Origin: Pseudofabraea citricarpa
Taxonomy: Eukaryota > Ascomycota > Leotiomycetes > Helotiales > Dermateaceae
Length of the DNA: 64,000 nt
Assembly (NCBI GenBank): GCA_029641185.1
Contig: JAPWGK010000001.1
Span: 2,988,501-3,052,500 of the forward strand
Reading direction: 5' to 3'
Positions 35,352 to 48,315 of the stretch are shown here, piece by piece. Under the pieces are notes generated by a model. It saw only the letters and a program-made list of their open reading frames with translations, was not told the origin of the DNA and made no database searches. The position numbers were made by a program, and so were the translations under genes. Numbering within the stretch: the stretch's first letter is position 1; the number at the start of each line of letters is the position of its first letter.

Positions 35352-36749
35352 CTACCGTTTAGGTCTTTTCCCCTTCTGCTTGACCCCATTCTCATCCTCC
35401 TCGTCGTCGTCATCCTCTTCCTCGTCATCTCGAGCATGTGATGCATTAGTTTTTGCATTTCCCTTCTTCACCGAAATCAAACATCCTTGATGCTTCAAAC
35501 GTTTCGTTAATTCCGTACTTGCTCGCATGCCGATGAAGTCCTTCGCATTATAAACCTGGAAGGCTTCACTCATGACTGTAGCCCTCACAGGAACAGAGTT
35601 TCCTCGCATCATCTTCTTGGGATCCAAAACGACTAGACTGAATTTGAGGCTGTACGTTCCAGCTGTCCTGACAGATAGATCAGGAAAGCAGAAGAAGCAG
35701 CCTTCGACATCATGCTCATCTTGTCCGACGAAAGGAGAAGCAACTAATGTTCCCATCAGGCGTCTCTGTTGTCGTTTGTCGCTGGAGCCAGGCATTGCGG
35801 TATCGTCCCGATCAGTTAGTGGGTTCCATAGTGTACAGTGAACGACGCTATACGGCTGGCGTAGTAGCTCGTTGAGCTCACTTGCGGTAGCGTTAGGGTC
35901 CTCAATTGACAATTGAAGAATGGGAGGCGGGTCGATAACACGTCGGTCCCTTTCCCCAAACCCACATGCTCTCGCGGCCAGAGGCTGCTGACGCACACGA
36001 ATTTTGTAGGTTGGACCGGAAGATCGAAATGAAGTCCTGTTTAGTGATTAAGTACAGAGTCAAACTATTTAGAAGATATTGACTCACCCTTCATCAGTGC
36101 TTAGCAATCGTGAGATTGGCATTGGTCTTGACCGTTGTGGACCATCTCCCGTAGAGGGATCTGATGGACGACGCAAGCCTACCTCTGGGCGACCAGCGGC
36201 AGGAGCAATCTCATCGTAACGTGTTGACGGAGGCGGTGGAGGTGCTGACGAACCATCAGTACGAGTTTTATCGTCCGGGAAATCGGGTCTCCTCTGACTG
36301 ATCTTCCTTGATTGTCTCCTCTGAGCAACTGGTGCACCATACCCTTCCAAACCCTTCATTCCAGGAATTTCGTGCGACGGCGACGCATGAGATGGCGACG
36401 AATGATTTTCGACAAGATATTGCTTCGCCCGTGGATCATGATCATGCGTTTGCGATGATTGGTAGATGTGATGAGGCGGCGCATTTGGATTCTGCTGGCT
36501 TAGAAAAAGAGGATGATTCGAATTGTGCTGTGGTCCATGTTGGTAAGGATTAAACTGATTAAACTGAGGACGTGCTGGCTCGTCCCTTAGCAAAGAAGAC
36601 ATCGGTGGTAGCGATGGAGGAGGTGGGAGATGCATCCTGCTACGATCACTACTTTCTGCCGCGTATGGACTATTTTCTAGGGGTTGCGAATAAGGTGGCC
36701 TCGTAGGAGGCTGGCCTGGGAAGCCTCTAGATGGTTCCGTGACTGACAT
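35352..36749 (-). CDS. velC: velvet-family regulator, probably VelC
   Basis: Two exons, 36749-36088 and 36036-35352, 448 residues, phase-2 junction. Residues 1-220 are Pro/Gln/His-rich and disordered. A full velvet domain follows: YKIRVRQQPLAARACGFGER, RRVIDPPPILQLSI, VVHCTLWNPLTD, RRLMGTLVASPFVGQDEHDV, GCFFCFPDLSVRTAGTYSLK, and the ending FIGMRASTELTKRLKHQG. The last 35 residues are acidic, then basic (KQKGKRPKR), a likely nuclear signal. Velvet proteins are DNA-binding regulators of development and secondary metabolism that dimerise with other velvets. VosA has its domain near the N-terminus and VelB has an insertion within the domain; a C-terminal uninterrupted domain after a long N-terminal region fits VelC, but VosA cannot be excluded without alignment. 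Confidence 0.85.
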
Positions 36750-39700
36750 TTTTCAAATTGGCTCGTAGATACGTGAAGTAGTCCAAATTACAGTTAAATT
36801 TGAGGGCTCTCCAGAGAGGGATGTCTAAATCGAGTCGTCAGCCTCTGGCAGAACACATTGCACGATAGGGGAGAGACCAGAATGACATACCAATTGAGAT
36901 GGTGGGGAGACGCAGAATGTCTACCACGAAATTTGAGAAAAGCAAGATATACAGACAGAGATATAAGGGCGCAGCTGTGCCCCGTCAACTTCTCCTGGCG
37001 ACCTGGAATGCGGGCACTTTCAATATTGGGAAAGCACCAACTGGTCAATGTGCATCCTCCACAGCCTCTTTACAACTCCAACCACTTGTGTCCCGTTGTA
37101 TCATGTAACAATCTGCCAGGCGGTAGTGCTGATGGGCGGCTAGAAGGGCTGGAAAAGGTCTGTCTGGATGGCCGAAGATTCAAAATTCACACGTAGAACG
37201 GGTTATGCACGCAACCCCTCCTTCCCTGCTCCTGATGACGCTCGGTCGGGTTTTTCGTAAGATGGTCGGGAACGAAAGCAATGCACGAATGCAGAGGCTC
37301 TGAAGAAGTGCAGATTGCGGTGGTGTTGTCGATGGGGAAAGCTGATGTTGATGTTCTTCGGGCAAACACTGGGAGATCGACGATCGCGAGTAGAGTTCCG
37401 AGAGGATGCACATCCAACGAAGAACAAGCCCCAGGGTCGGAGAATAATGATGAGAAATGTGGACAAACTACTGTACGGCACAACACAGCACACAATAAAT
37501 GTCAAATCCAACACGAGAGGATATGCAGCCACGGGAAGCGGTTTGCTCAAGTACTTGGTGAGCTGGATCTTGGGCTGGATGAAGGAGGCCCGCAGGCACA
37601 ACGGAAGGTGGAGTAAGGTCGCAGCATATAGGGACGGCAGACACGGTAGTCAGGCCCTCGGCACGTAAATAATGTCGACTCCACCGGATGAAAATAGAGA
37701 GGAACGAAAGAGCGGATCTGCTGGTGGCATGGTTGCTTGGTTGCTTGGTTTGGGTTGCTTAACTAGCACACGGCGGGCTCCAGGATGTGGGCGTGGGTGG
37801 TAGGTGGTAGGTGGTGATGAGAAAGCGAGGGCGAGGGCGTGGACGTGGGACAAATGGAAAGTGGGAAGGGATGGCAGCAGTTAGTCCAGGACGCAGGCTG
37901 CAGGTGCCAGGAGCTGGAGCTGGACGATGGACGCTGGACGCTGGACGCTGGAGTTCGAGGATGGCGAGGACAGCGAGCACTGCCTGGAATCCCCCCCCTC
38001 CCCCCTGGTCAACACGGCTGGTGGGGAGGAGAAGTAGTGTCTGTGTCTGTGTCTGTGTCTGTGTTTGTGTTCTCTTGCAGTTGCCAAACTTCATTATTCG
38101 CAAACACGCACACCAGGGCGCGTTAAGAGATGTCAGCGCTGGTAATGGCCAGGAAGAGGCCCAAGGACCTGGTCGAGCAGCTCATTTCTGCACTCGTAGG
38201 GTTGCAGAAGAGAGCTGGGTGTTCCATTGGTTGCTGAGGTCGTGCGCTGCAGATTTGGGCGTTGAGGGAGACGATTAGGGGCCGGGCAGGGACTGAGTGA
38301 GGGATGAGGGACAAAAGACAAGAGCCAGTGATGATGCTGTACAGTAATGCCACTCGGGGTTGACGGGGTACATCTAGCTAAGCCGGGCTGAGGGTTGGGG
38401 TGTGTTGAGCGAGGAGGATACTGTACAGTACTGTAGAAAAAGGAAGACGGGGGAGTCGATGGTGGAGAGGAACAGTAGGGTACGTAGGGTTTTGGTAGGG
38501 GGTGCGTGTAGGGATTAGGGATTAGAGGTTAGGGAAGCGCAGGGGGGTCCGGGATGGCGCATCTCTCTTCTTCTGTACTGCACTGCACTGCACTGTATAT
38601 TAGGGCTTTGGGGTATCGGCTTCTACTGTACTTACCACTGTAAAGCCTGTGATCACAATAATCACAGCCTGTGATCTGAACCTGCCCTGTCCTGCCCTGT
38701 CCTGCCCTCCCCCGCCCTGCTCGCCGCCCTCGCTACAGTAGCTTTACTAGCTACAGCAAAGCGAAACTATCTCCCCACGACCAACCACTCACGCCGCGGC
38801 ATTATCTTCACCACTTACCATTGTTTTCTCATTTACCAAAAAGCACCCAACCCGGGAATCATGTCGCCAGGAAACATCAACAGTAACAACACATCCAATA
38901 TCTCATGACTCTCATGACTCAAATCCCTCGCGATGCCCACTTCTGCCTACTTTTGCGTACATACGTGCCTACTTTACGCCGCTGGCAGCCAACTTGGCAG
39001 CTATTTCAACCTGCTCGCTGCCCAGTATCGCCAACTTCCCACTTGTTCCCAGGCCTTCCCGACGCACATCTGATCACCGGCTGGTCTGTCCGCCCGGAAG
39101 GATGGTTTCAATCCAGAGATCCTCTGTCTGCGATGAGGAAATGCAAATCACCAGCGCGAGTTCCGACAGGGCCTCATATTTATTACCGTCTCGTCTCAGC
39201 CGCGCATCGCATCATGACAATACAGTAATACGCCTACTTCAGGACCGCCGTGCATCACCGGCGTCTGCGGTGTGGCCCATCCCATTTGTCGGTTCCCCCA
39301 ATCCTTACCTGAGGACACACCAGCGCAACCAGTAACACCCTCCAGAGATGCAGCTGTCCCGCGCAATCTATTCCCCAGTATTGGGGCAATAATAACGGGT
39401 CGGCAAGATTTCAGATGCTGCAGTTGTACAACACAACGATAGATCACCACATACATACATGGCAGCCAAGTCGACGGCCAAATCCCACCACTCACCACAC
39501 CCCGCGACCGCGACAACAACGTGGACGGCGCGGCTCGTGCAAGAGCTGCATCCCCCTCAGGGCCCTTGACACCTGACAGATCACAAGTACAGAAATGCAG
39601 GTGACCAGCCTGGGCAACCGATCCGCACAAGATCCGTTGCCTGTTATCGGACGGCGCCACTCCTTTTTATACGTGCGGCATCTTGTTACATATTGCATAT

Positions 39701-40004
39701 TCCAGCAGGTCGTTCACCGTATGACGGTCGTCAACCTGCCCTCCGACAAGCAGATAAGTTCCCGATTCCCCGGGTCCTGACCGTCGTCGCAGAAAGAATA
39801 TGCTGTAGTACGACCAAGTACTGCAGCCTGCGTATGCAAGAAGCCGACCAGGACGAAACCAGTGCCTTGTGTTTCTTGCCGTACTCCGTCCTGTCTCACG
39901 AGAGCTTGCTCTGCTGACCGGACCCTTCTCCTTGAAGCCTCCCACCGGGCGACGGCTGTGGTCCACCTTGATTCCACTGCTCCACGTTTTCCCTCGCCAG
40001 CGTT
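36750..40004. other. gene-poor region, left part
   Basis: Upstream of velC and beyond. No gene supported. It contains a TGTGTC/TGTGTT microsatellite at about 38038-38070, direct repeats AGCCTGTGATC near 38645-38675, a CCTGCCCTGT tandem near 38683-38710, and four STACWGTAS nonamers (38423, 38428, 38623, 38733). The unusually long space before velC may be a regulatory region with a long 5' leader, as is common for fungal developmental genes; that is inference. Confidence 0.4.
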
Positions 40005-40032
40005 GTACTGTAGGAGTGGCATACTACAGTAC
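40005..40032. repeat. perfect 9-bp inverted repeat
   Basis: GTACTGTAG at 40005-40013 and CTACAGTAC at 40024-40032 are exact reverse complements with a 10-nt loop. Both arms are members of the STACWGTAS nonamer set found over the window. It is in non-coding sequence. Confidence 0.7.
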
Positions 40033-43000
40033 GGTCCAGCGCCACGTCGGTTGGAAGACTGAACAGGTTCGCAAATGTGATGTATCATAAATCGCTGAAG
40101 TATTGGCTGCGCTTCCTTACCAGTAAAAACTTTAACATGGCTCGCAACAAACCTGGCACCCATACGAGGAATTCACGGTACAACCTACACCGCAATTCTG
40201 CTCCTCGGCCCGTAACGGGGGATCAAGTATCGACGCCGGACGAAGTATTGCATTCCAAAGTCCAAAGCGCACTTGGTTGAAGAAGACAAACATGCTCCCC
40301 TTTGGATTACCGTACTGCACGCTCTCGCAGCATTAGGGAAGCCGAAATGAGCTTCTGGGCCTCTACTCCGCGCATCGAAATTGAAATCAAAATGAGGGCT
40401 AGCCGAAAGCAGTTTACTCTGCATCATGTATTTCAGGGGTCCAACGCAAGGTTTCTGACTTCTCCACAGATATTCCAATATCCGTTTGGCATCCTACCTC
40501 CCCGAGAAAACCTAAAAACTATCGTCCGAGGCTCTTATCCCGGCCCTAGCTTTCCTTTCCGGCCGCTTCAACTCACTACGCCCAACTCCTGGTCCCGGTT
40601 GTGCCAACTTCTTGCGATAGCTAGCGCACACCTCCAGACCATCTGCCGATGCCGTATAATGCAATCTTCGGTACATGTCTACAACGTCGCTCAGACCTTC
40701 TTTGGGAAATCAGGCCATTATGGCACGAGTTACCATGATCGCGTCGTGGGTTGTGGGACGCGGTCCAGCATGCTCATCATCCTCTCCGCAAATCTCGGCC
40801 TCATCAGCTTCACACCGTCATCGAGATCTTCCGTAGTTCATCCTTTCCTCATTCGAACGGTAATCCGGGTTGAGCTCCATTATTGATGCTATCAAAATAA
40901 TTTCCGACACATCATAATATGCATGCCACTACCGCCTTGACATTTTTTGAAGTTCGGATAAACACGCGAAACGATCCACTAGGGCATCAACCTCATCGAC
41001 GATTCATCTTATCATTGGGAACTATTGTTATTATCGTTCTAACACTGTTCCAGAAGCACACGTACCAGCGTTACATTGAGTCACAGGCTGCGTGAGCCTA
41101 TGCCAGGGTTTTCGAAGAAAGGAACACATCAAACCAGGCAGCCAGGACCTGAGTCGGCAAACACCCCCACAGAGGTAGTATCTACAAAGATACTGATTCA
41201 TGCACTCTTTGTAATCCTCTGCAGAGTTCTGTAATGGCACATGAAGTCTCTCAAATGGCTTATTTGCAGTATGCACAGTCATTGGTGCAAGCCGTTGCCC
41301 AAGGCCCCAGTTCTGCACTTTTGGAGTGGTGGTGGCACGGACAAGCCAAGCTTTAGAGCCTGTGAGCTTGTCCGTCACTAAGGCATGACTGATCCGAAGG
41401 ATCCTCCGCCAAGCCATGTACAGACTCTGACCTATTACAGCAGTCTGCGTGCCAAGCATACATCGTCCCCCCTTTCGCGATATCGATATCTGGACCCAGG
41501 CACTAAAACGGGTTGTTGCTCCTGTTAATGCCATGCCTTATGCGTAACCCGGATAACTTTCACTGATTCTGCGATTGCCCGATCTCCATCGATACTCGAT
41601 GTGACAAACAACCGGTGCCACTGTGCACCCGAAGAAGCACCCGAAGAATCCTAGATTCCCTCTGCCAACTGGTAACACGCTATTGATCTTAACAGCAAAC
41701 AAAGCGCCAATTCTGCGTTTCTCTCGATCCTCCGCACCAAAGTATCTGACCTTTGCGGTACGTATTAGAGATGTAAGAGAACTGTAGGAGCAAGAATCAT
41801 ATGCTGCGCGTAATAACTTGAAAGGAAGCAGAGCTACCGAGGGCTTGAGCTTTGATCATGCAAGTTGCTTCAAGTCGTTGTCGTCAGCTTCCACATCACA
41901 CACTTCTTCCTTTTCTCGTCGTCGTGCGTCGGAATCGTCACTCTTGAATGCACTTTGTATCCTCGAAGTTGAAGCGCCTCACCCGAAGTTGTCAGATTCG
42001 CTTTCTTGGGCGGTGTCATCGCCGATCTGAAGTTAATTTTTGCGTGTTCTTGGTGGTTTCTTACAAATTCGATGGTAGTACCATGTTTGAACCCTTCCCC
42101 AGCAGTTCCCGTCACCTGGGTCCACTCATCGAATAGGATCACATCCTTTACTGCTGTGCATAAGAACATGCATGGATTGTTTGCTGTCTAAATGAACGGC
42201 ATATTGTTTTGGATGGGCTAGGCCCTTCTTACAGCTGAGGCTTCTGTGGCCCTTGAACATTCCACTCAGTATTCACGACAGGAGATTTTCTTGAAACGGC
42301 GTTTACAGCGGCTGTGGCAAAAGAACAGTGAGCCACCTCGCCATCTCATACTTGCTACCTATATGGTTTACAAACGACTGGCTGCTGTTGATAGAACTGC
42401 ACATGCATAGTTGCTACTGTATTTTTGCAGGGGGGCTAGAACCTAATCATACCTTCTGCTTCTTTCTGCGGGCTGGCTATTCCCCTCTGGCAACTCCATC
42501 TGGTAATAGTACGAGGTACTATTATACGGTTTGGCTATCTTAATTTCGCTGTGTGGAGTTATATGACTTACGAAGAGAGACTTTCAGTAACTCAGGATAA
42601 ACAACCCCTATTTCTTATTAAACTTATGTCTTGCTAGACCATGTATGGTTTCTTAGCTAGCAGGGGAAGATTCTCTCCGAACAGAAGCACACAGTCAATC
42701 CTGTTCCTTCAAAGTAGAGTTATGATTCTAACCAGCATCGTACCAACAGGCATGGTAAAATTAGGATCATTCCATCACAAGAGCCTTTATAGAATAGAGA
42801 GCTCTACACTCGGGCGACTTGCTAATGATATGGTAATCTACAGTAGTGCAAGGAGCAATATGTACTTTCTTGTTATGACTAGCGCAAAACTGCCAAGACA
42901 TTCCAATCGAGCTTGCCACGTACCATACCTGCTAGGCACTTTTGTCCCGAACCAGCTGGAGAATCGTTCTTTCGGATCAGTATCGCAACGGGCGCGTCGA

Positions 43001-44101
43001 TGAACATACTCTCCTCTTAGGGGTTTCATAAAAAGCAAAGCGACCCTAGTGGGAACCCAGGAAACTTTCCTGTGCTCCTCATGAAAAGTCCAAAAGAATT
43101 TCAGAAATCTATCAAGGAATAGCTAGGACTTTCACACACCAATGTGCTTCATGTCATGTTTGCATGAATCGTTGAGAAATTGAAGATATACGATTCCTAT
43201 TTCACGCACGAGAAGTCAGTGAATTGGACTCGAGTAAACGGGAGAAGATGATGAACCTTTGTCAAGCATGTCCTCGTTCTTCTCGCTCTCAGCTTTCTGA
43301 TGAAAGTAAATTGTTATGAACAAGAAGGGCCAGGCCCTCAGAACAGATTGGTCCGATTTGATTGTTCTGATGACATTAGCTAGGATGCTACTTTAAGAAA
43401 TGTGCTCCTACTTCGATATGAAAGCAATCGCTATGCAATATACCAAGAACTAAAGGTGCTGCTGTTGTATCATTAATTGGAGCCAGTTAATGTCAAAGCC
43501 TAGTTATGCTGGGCCTCCTCCATGAAAACTGGAGGTTGCGTTTTCCAGAATGTGGTTGAGTGGACCTAGAAAGAGTTCTATACTACCTACCTCCTTATGT
43601 TATATGACTTGCTCTGTTTCTAATTTACAGTCCTGGCTTGCACGTACTCGAATATTAATACGCTAAACCCCTTGTTCAGCAATGCTAACGCAGCAAGCCA
43701 GTAATTTCGTTCTTTACAGCCAAAGCCAAAGTTGCTCAAAATATTGGATTTGGGGATTGGCAATACACTTTGTCTCCCTCATTTTTCGTGGCTCGGTCTA
43801 GAACCCAATATCATTGGTTGCGGTGGCTTGGTCTAAAGCCTTCACATGTAAGAAGTACGCGCCTAGAGTTTGGGCTACTTTTCCGAGGATTCCAAAAACA
43901 TTCCTTGAGCATTATTAGAGACGTACTAGACTGTCTTGGATGGCTGCAAGCGGACAAAGTCTCAGCATCTCATGAATTCCTAAATTACTGCACAAAACTA
44001 TTCCACACCCCGCAGACCCTAATGCACACATCTTTTCTTATCATTCGAGGGCCGCAGAAGCATGGAATTCAACACATCCTAAAATTAGTAGCACGAAGGA
44101 T
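40033..44101. other. gene-poor region, right part
   Basis: Open frames of up to 194 codons occur on both strands but lack domains, splice logic or consistent starts. The only one kept, at low confidence, is 41870-42169 on minus. A STACWGTAS nonamer is at 42838-42846. From about 42500 the sequence is more AT-rich up to the receptor gene. Confidence 0.4.
41870..42169 (-). CDS. possible small hypothetical protein
   Basis: An ATG-started frame of 99 codons with a balanced composition (VILFDEWTQVTGTAGEGFKH, later HAKINFRSAM) and a basic C-terminus. It has no recognised domain, and no adjoining exon could be joined with confidence. It may be a real short protein, a remnant, or chance. Confidence 0.2.
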   Translation of the reverse strand: MFLCTAVKDVILFDEWTQVTGTAGEGFKHGTTIEFVRNHQEHAKINFRSAMTPPKKANLTTSGEALQLRGYKVHSRVTIPTHDDEKRKKCVMWKLTTTT

Positions 44102-45593
44102 ATGAAGAATCTCCGAGAGACGCAAAATATCATCTATGGAGTGTTTCTTGCTCTCTGCTGGCTGACCGTCTCAGCTCGGGTCTATGTACGCAGTATTATT
44201 CTTAAAGGACTAAGATGGGATGACTGGTTCATGCTCGCCTCCCTGCTTAGCTTCACTGCGCTCATTATCATGGCAATAATGTGTGCTGAAGCTGGTTTTG
44301 GACAGCATCAAGCGGATTTATCTCTTGAGAGTCTTGGTCGGGTACTGAAGGTACCATCAAATTACCCTCTCCGTTTGAGATTTCAATTTTGTGACGTTGC
44401 TGATGTCGAGAACAGTTAACATACTGGGAGGAGATCACGTACCTGGTTTGTATAGTGCCTCTGAAACTCAGCATCATCATTCTCCTCCTGCGTCTGGTGG
44501 CTAACCAAACCGGTCGATACGTGGTCATCGGTACGGCGACGGCCATCACGGCCTTCGGTGTTGGCATCGCTTTCTTTCTGGCCTTCTCATGCTCGCCCGT
44601 CGCCGCGCGCTGGGACTTGTCTGTCAAAGGAAAATGCATCAGCCTGTATACTCGGCAGTGCGTTTATTACGCCTATGGCGCCGCTGACTTACTCACCGAT
44701 GCCTTTTACTCCATCCTGCCGATTTTCCTCGTCTGGAATATCCAGCTGAGTTACAGGACGAAGTTCTCGGTTTGCTTGATTCTTGGCTTGGGTACAGGGT
44801 AAGTTCTCTACATTCCCTTCTTGAATAAAATGATGGATCTATGTATGTATACGTAAACTGCTTCGCATGGCTGACGAGGACAACAAAGAACCATCGGAGT
44901 AGGTATTGCTCGGTTCAGCTTTATCCACAATGCCAGCATAGCCGCTGACCCTAGTTGTAAGCACTTGTTTCCCTAACTACAATGCCTTTATAACTAGCCC
45001 GCATCCTTGAGAATTTTGGTTGAAGGTTCCCCGATAATGACAACACATGTTGCTGTACTGTTCTTGAACCATGGGCTAAGAGCTTGCCCTTTTCTCTACT
45101 TCTAGTCAACTACTTCCTCCTCGGCCTGACAAGCATCCTCGAGCTGTGCATGGGCATCTTAGCCTCCTCGCTCATAACACTGCGGCCGCTAATTCGACTG
45201 ATCTCTGAGAGGCTGTCTGAAATATCCACGTGCGTAATTATACCACTCCTCTATCTCTACCTCATTTGACCCAAGACCGGAAGAAAAGAGAATGGGGGAG
45301 TGAAGAGGGATATGCTGTTGCTGACTCGAAAGGAAAATAGGAACTCGGTCAAGTGGCGGAAGGCAAGTAAGAGTAGTTCTGGCACTGGCACAGGAACAGG
45401 AACAGGAACAGCCACAATGACGGCCAATAGCATTGCTCCGACGCTGCACGCAGCTACTTCTCCAGAGATGATGGAGCTCGACACGGCGTATTTTGCGGAT
45501 CTCTGTGCTCAAACCCCACCCACGATACATGACGATATCGAGGCGCAGATTGGGACTTATAGCTCTACATATGTATCTACTGTGAAAACCTGA
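44102..45593 (+). CDS. PTH11-like rhodopsin-domain membrane protein (3)
   Basis: Five exons: 44102-44350, 44416-44798, 44889-44956, 45106-45229 and 45284-45593, 377 residues. Signs of the family are LTVSARVYVRSIIL, LRWDDWFMLASLL, VPLKLSIIILLLRL in helix 3, FSCSPVAARWDL, AADLLTDAFYSILPIFLVWN in helix 5, and GIARFSFIHNASIAADPSF before the last helix. The tail holds a GTGTGT dipeptide run and is acidic at the end. The intron at 44957-45105 (149 bp) is long for this window. The last acceptor was chosen because it gives the longer open tail; an acceptor 7 bases on would give a short tail ending near 45343. The first intron (65 bp) has a weak branch site. Function as a receptor is inferred. Confidence 0.8.
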
Positions 45594-45886
45594 TGTATAT
45601 ATATCTTACTTGCCCTCGTGTCTTATACATATGTGGTAAATGAACATAGAATCTTCCCTGCGTGTGTCACAAGTAGATATATGTTTTATCAGCTCTTTAG
45701 CGGGGTACTTAAATGGCATTGTATTGCATTGCATTTCAAAGATCGAGGGAGGACTTTCAAGGGGTATTAGACATGTGTAATTTTCTCGTGACTATTCATA
45801 AAAAGCAGCTCATAACGAAGCGAACGCGCCACCTATCCTCTCTATCATCTACCTCAAAACCCACTCGCTGTACGCGCGTAAAAAAA

Positions 45887-48315
45887 TTAGACCGCGTCGT
45901 CCGCCGCGACGCTCTGGTAGCCGCCCCTCGTCGTCATCCGCGAAGGCGTCTCGTACATCATGGTATAGTTAACAACCTCGCCTCCCAGAACCGCCGTGCC
46001 ATTTTGCCTCTTCCCAAACACCGGTGCCGGATCGCACCAGAAATCCTTGCAGTTGCCGCAGACGCCCCGTGAGAAGGGGTTCCGTGCCGCTCGCCGGCGG
46101 TTGGCATTCCCTTCGTACCCGCTGAGCGCCGTCTCGACAAATGTGTCGACGCCGAGAATCTTCTTCCATTGTGCAAAGCAGCCTTGCTTGTGGCGATGGT
46201 TGTGGCCAGGTGCGTGGGTCGGTGGCAAGGCTGGGTCTGGACCTAAGCCAGTATTGCCGATTTGAGCACCGGCCATGGAGGTTGTGCCTGTAGTAAGAGC
46301 AGAGGTGATGGCTTCTGAAGCCTTGCTTCCGTGCCCGTGATGTGAACCTCTCATGTTCTCCCAAGTGGTAACTGCTCTCGATATTTGTAGCAGCTGTACG
46401 ATAAGCAACATCGTTACCCAGGTAAGCTGCAATGTCGCCCACAAAGTGATGGTAAGTGTGTATGGATCCACATTTACAATTTTACAGAGACCTGGCGCAA
46501 GAATGTTGCATTGCGTGCTGCCGTTGTCGGCTATCTTTTCGAAGTCTTTACCACTGTCAGCTTGTAATCTCATAACACTTAACAGCACGCTTACATTTGA
46601 TTGTCAGTCTGACAACTAAGACAATACCAATCTCCAAAGTTACCAGGTACAAGAAAAAGTGTCGATGATTGTTGATTCCGATGCAGTTGTATACCCATGG
46701 GCAGTGGCTTTCAGCTGTTAGTAAACATGGTAACTCGCTTGCAGTAATCAACTTACTGGTCGTGCTTTGCAACACAGCGATTACATCTCTTGCAATGCTT
46801 ACTTCTCAATGGTTGTCTAATCATGCAAGGCACACAGAAGTTTTGTTCGTCAAATTTCCATATGCTCAGAAGCTCGTCAATGACAGCTTTCTGCTGTGTC
46901 AACCCACCCATCTTTGGAACGAAGCCTGGTTCGTAAATCATGGTGCAGAAGTAGAAATAACCACATAATGAATACATGACGAAGAACGCAATATTAGTGA
47001 AAGGGCTAGTTGAGAAGGTCCCTAGAACTCATCAGTATTATGGCTAAGGAAATCCAGAAAGTACGTACCAGGTAGAACATGGAGTAACCAATTCAACCCA
47101 ACCCAGAAAAGAGTGGCAGCAAATATACCCGCTAACCAGGGCTACAGGATGTCAGTTTTTCACTTGACCTCTAATTTATAGAATAGAAGACTTACAGTTT
47201 TATACATATGCCTCATATCAGATGGAGCATATTCCAGCAATTGTTGCGCAATCCATTGCAGCCCGTAACCGACAAACAAGCCAATCGGTATCCCGGCATA
47301 TATAACCATATGGCTCATGATCATAAGCACTGCCCAAAGAATGAGGAAGGGCCATAGGAAGAAGAACTTGTTCATGAATGCACGTTTGTCTTTGAGAAGC
47401 CAAGATGACATTGGGAAATCAAGTGTCACGGGCATTCCCTCATCGTCGTAGCCACATTCTTTCAAGGCTCGATGCCACATCCTCACAGTTTTCATCTCTT
47501 CCGCAGTAATAGCTGGCGTTTTCCCAGTCGAAGTCTCGGCAAATCTATCCGCGCCATATTCAACCAACTTCTGTATGCATCCTTGCGAACCCTTCACCAG
47601 CGCCCAATGTAATGCTGTGAATCCGGTCTCATCAGTGGCATGAACATCCGCTCCCCACCGCAGAAAAAGATCAACGCAAGCAGGATATCCTTTGTATGCA
47701 GACCACATCAGACAAGTATGTCCATGGGTATCCGGTACATCGACTGGGATATTCTGGTGTAGAAGCAGGACGAGCAGGAAAATGTTGCCTTCGAAAGTCG
47801 CAAGGTGGAGGATATTGTAGCCTTGTATATCCGTAACAAGAGGATCCGCGCCGTTCTCGAGTAGAAGATGAACTGTATAGTAATGACACCTTTGCGCTGC
47901 CCACATGGCAGGTGTAGCCACTGATTCTCCTCCCTTCTTGTTCACGTCCGCGCCAGCTTTCAGCAGGAATTGGCACATGGCATATTGGTTGTTTATCGCG
48001 GCCCACTGGAATTCAAGTCAACAAAGTTGGCCAAAGCAGCCTTGGTACGGCACATACATGTAACGGAGTGATGCCTTCCTCGTCGCAATATGATTCATCG
48101 AATTTCCCACTATCGTACAATTTCTGAATCCCGGGTATATCGCCGAGTCGCGCAAGCTGCATTATATCCTCATCGGGAGCTATTGATGGACCTGCCGGTG
48201 GTATATTCTCGAGCTCGACATGGTTATCATCACTCAGCTTGGGAGCAACAGCTGCGCCTTTGCCATTCGGTATATTCGGGGCACCAGCCGACTGCGATTT
48301 TGAGTCTTGAGACAT
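45887..48315 (-). CDS. AKR1: palmitoyltransferase AKR1 (ankyrin-repeat DHHC protein)
   Basis: Six exons: 48315-48058, 48005-47196, 47141-47069, 47021-46757, 46707-46595 and 46545-45887, 725 residues, the normal AKR1 size. It S-palmitoylates membrane-attached proteins at the Golgi and early endosome. An acidic N-terminus is followed by at least five ankyrin repeats (about residues 80-240; for example [34 protein letters not shown]), two helices near 300-350, two more, then the Cys-rich domain [20 protein letters not shown] with [12 protein letters not shown]; the DHHC spans an intron at about residue 469. The acceptor for that intron is the AAG before CCACTGCCC, since the nearer CAG breaks the motif. 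The fifth intron is taken as 49 bp with a CTGAC branch site. The C-terminal TTXE-like region ([20 protein letters not shown]) is typical. Confidence 0.93.

Noticed and set aside
41031..41534. 167-codon open frame on minus
   Set aside because: Begins at a non-ATG-supported context, no domain, no splice partners. A faint likeness to a frame at 35080-35274 (QSLYMGW/QSLYMAW) is too short to claim a shared element.
46561..46594. A 34-bp version of AKR1 intron 5
   Set aside because: Too short for this genome's introns; the 49-bp version has a CTGAC branch site and also keeps the frame.
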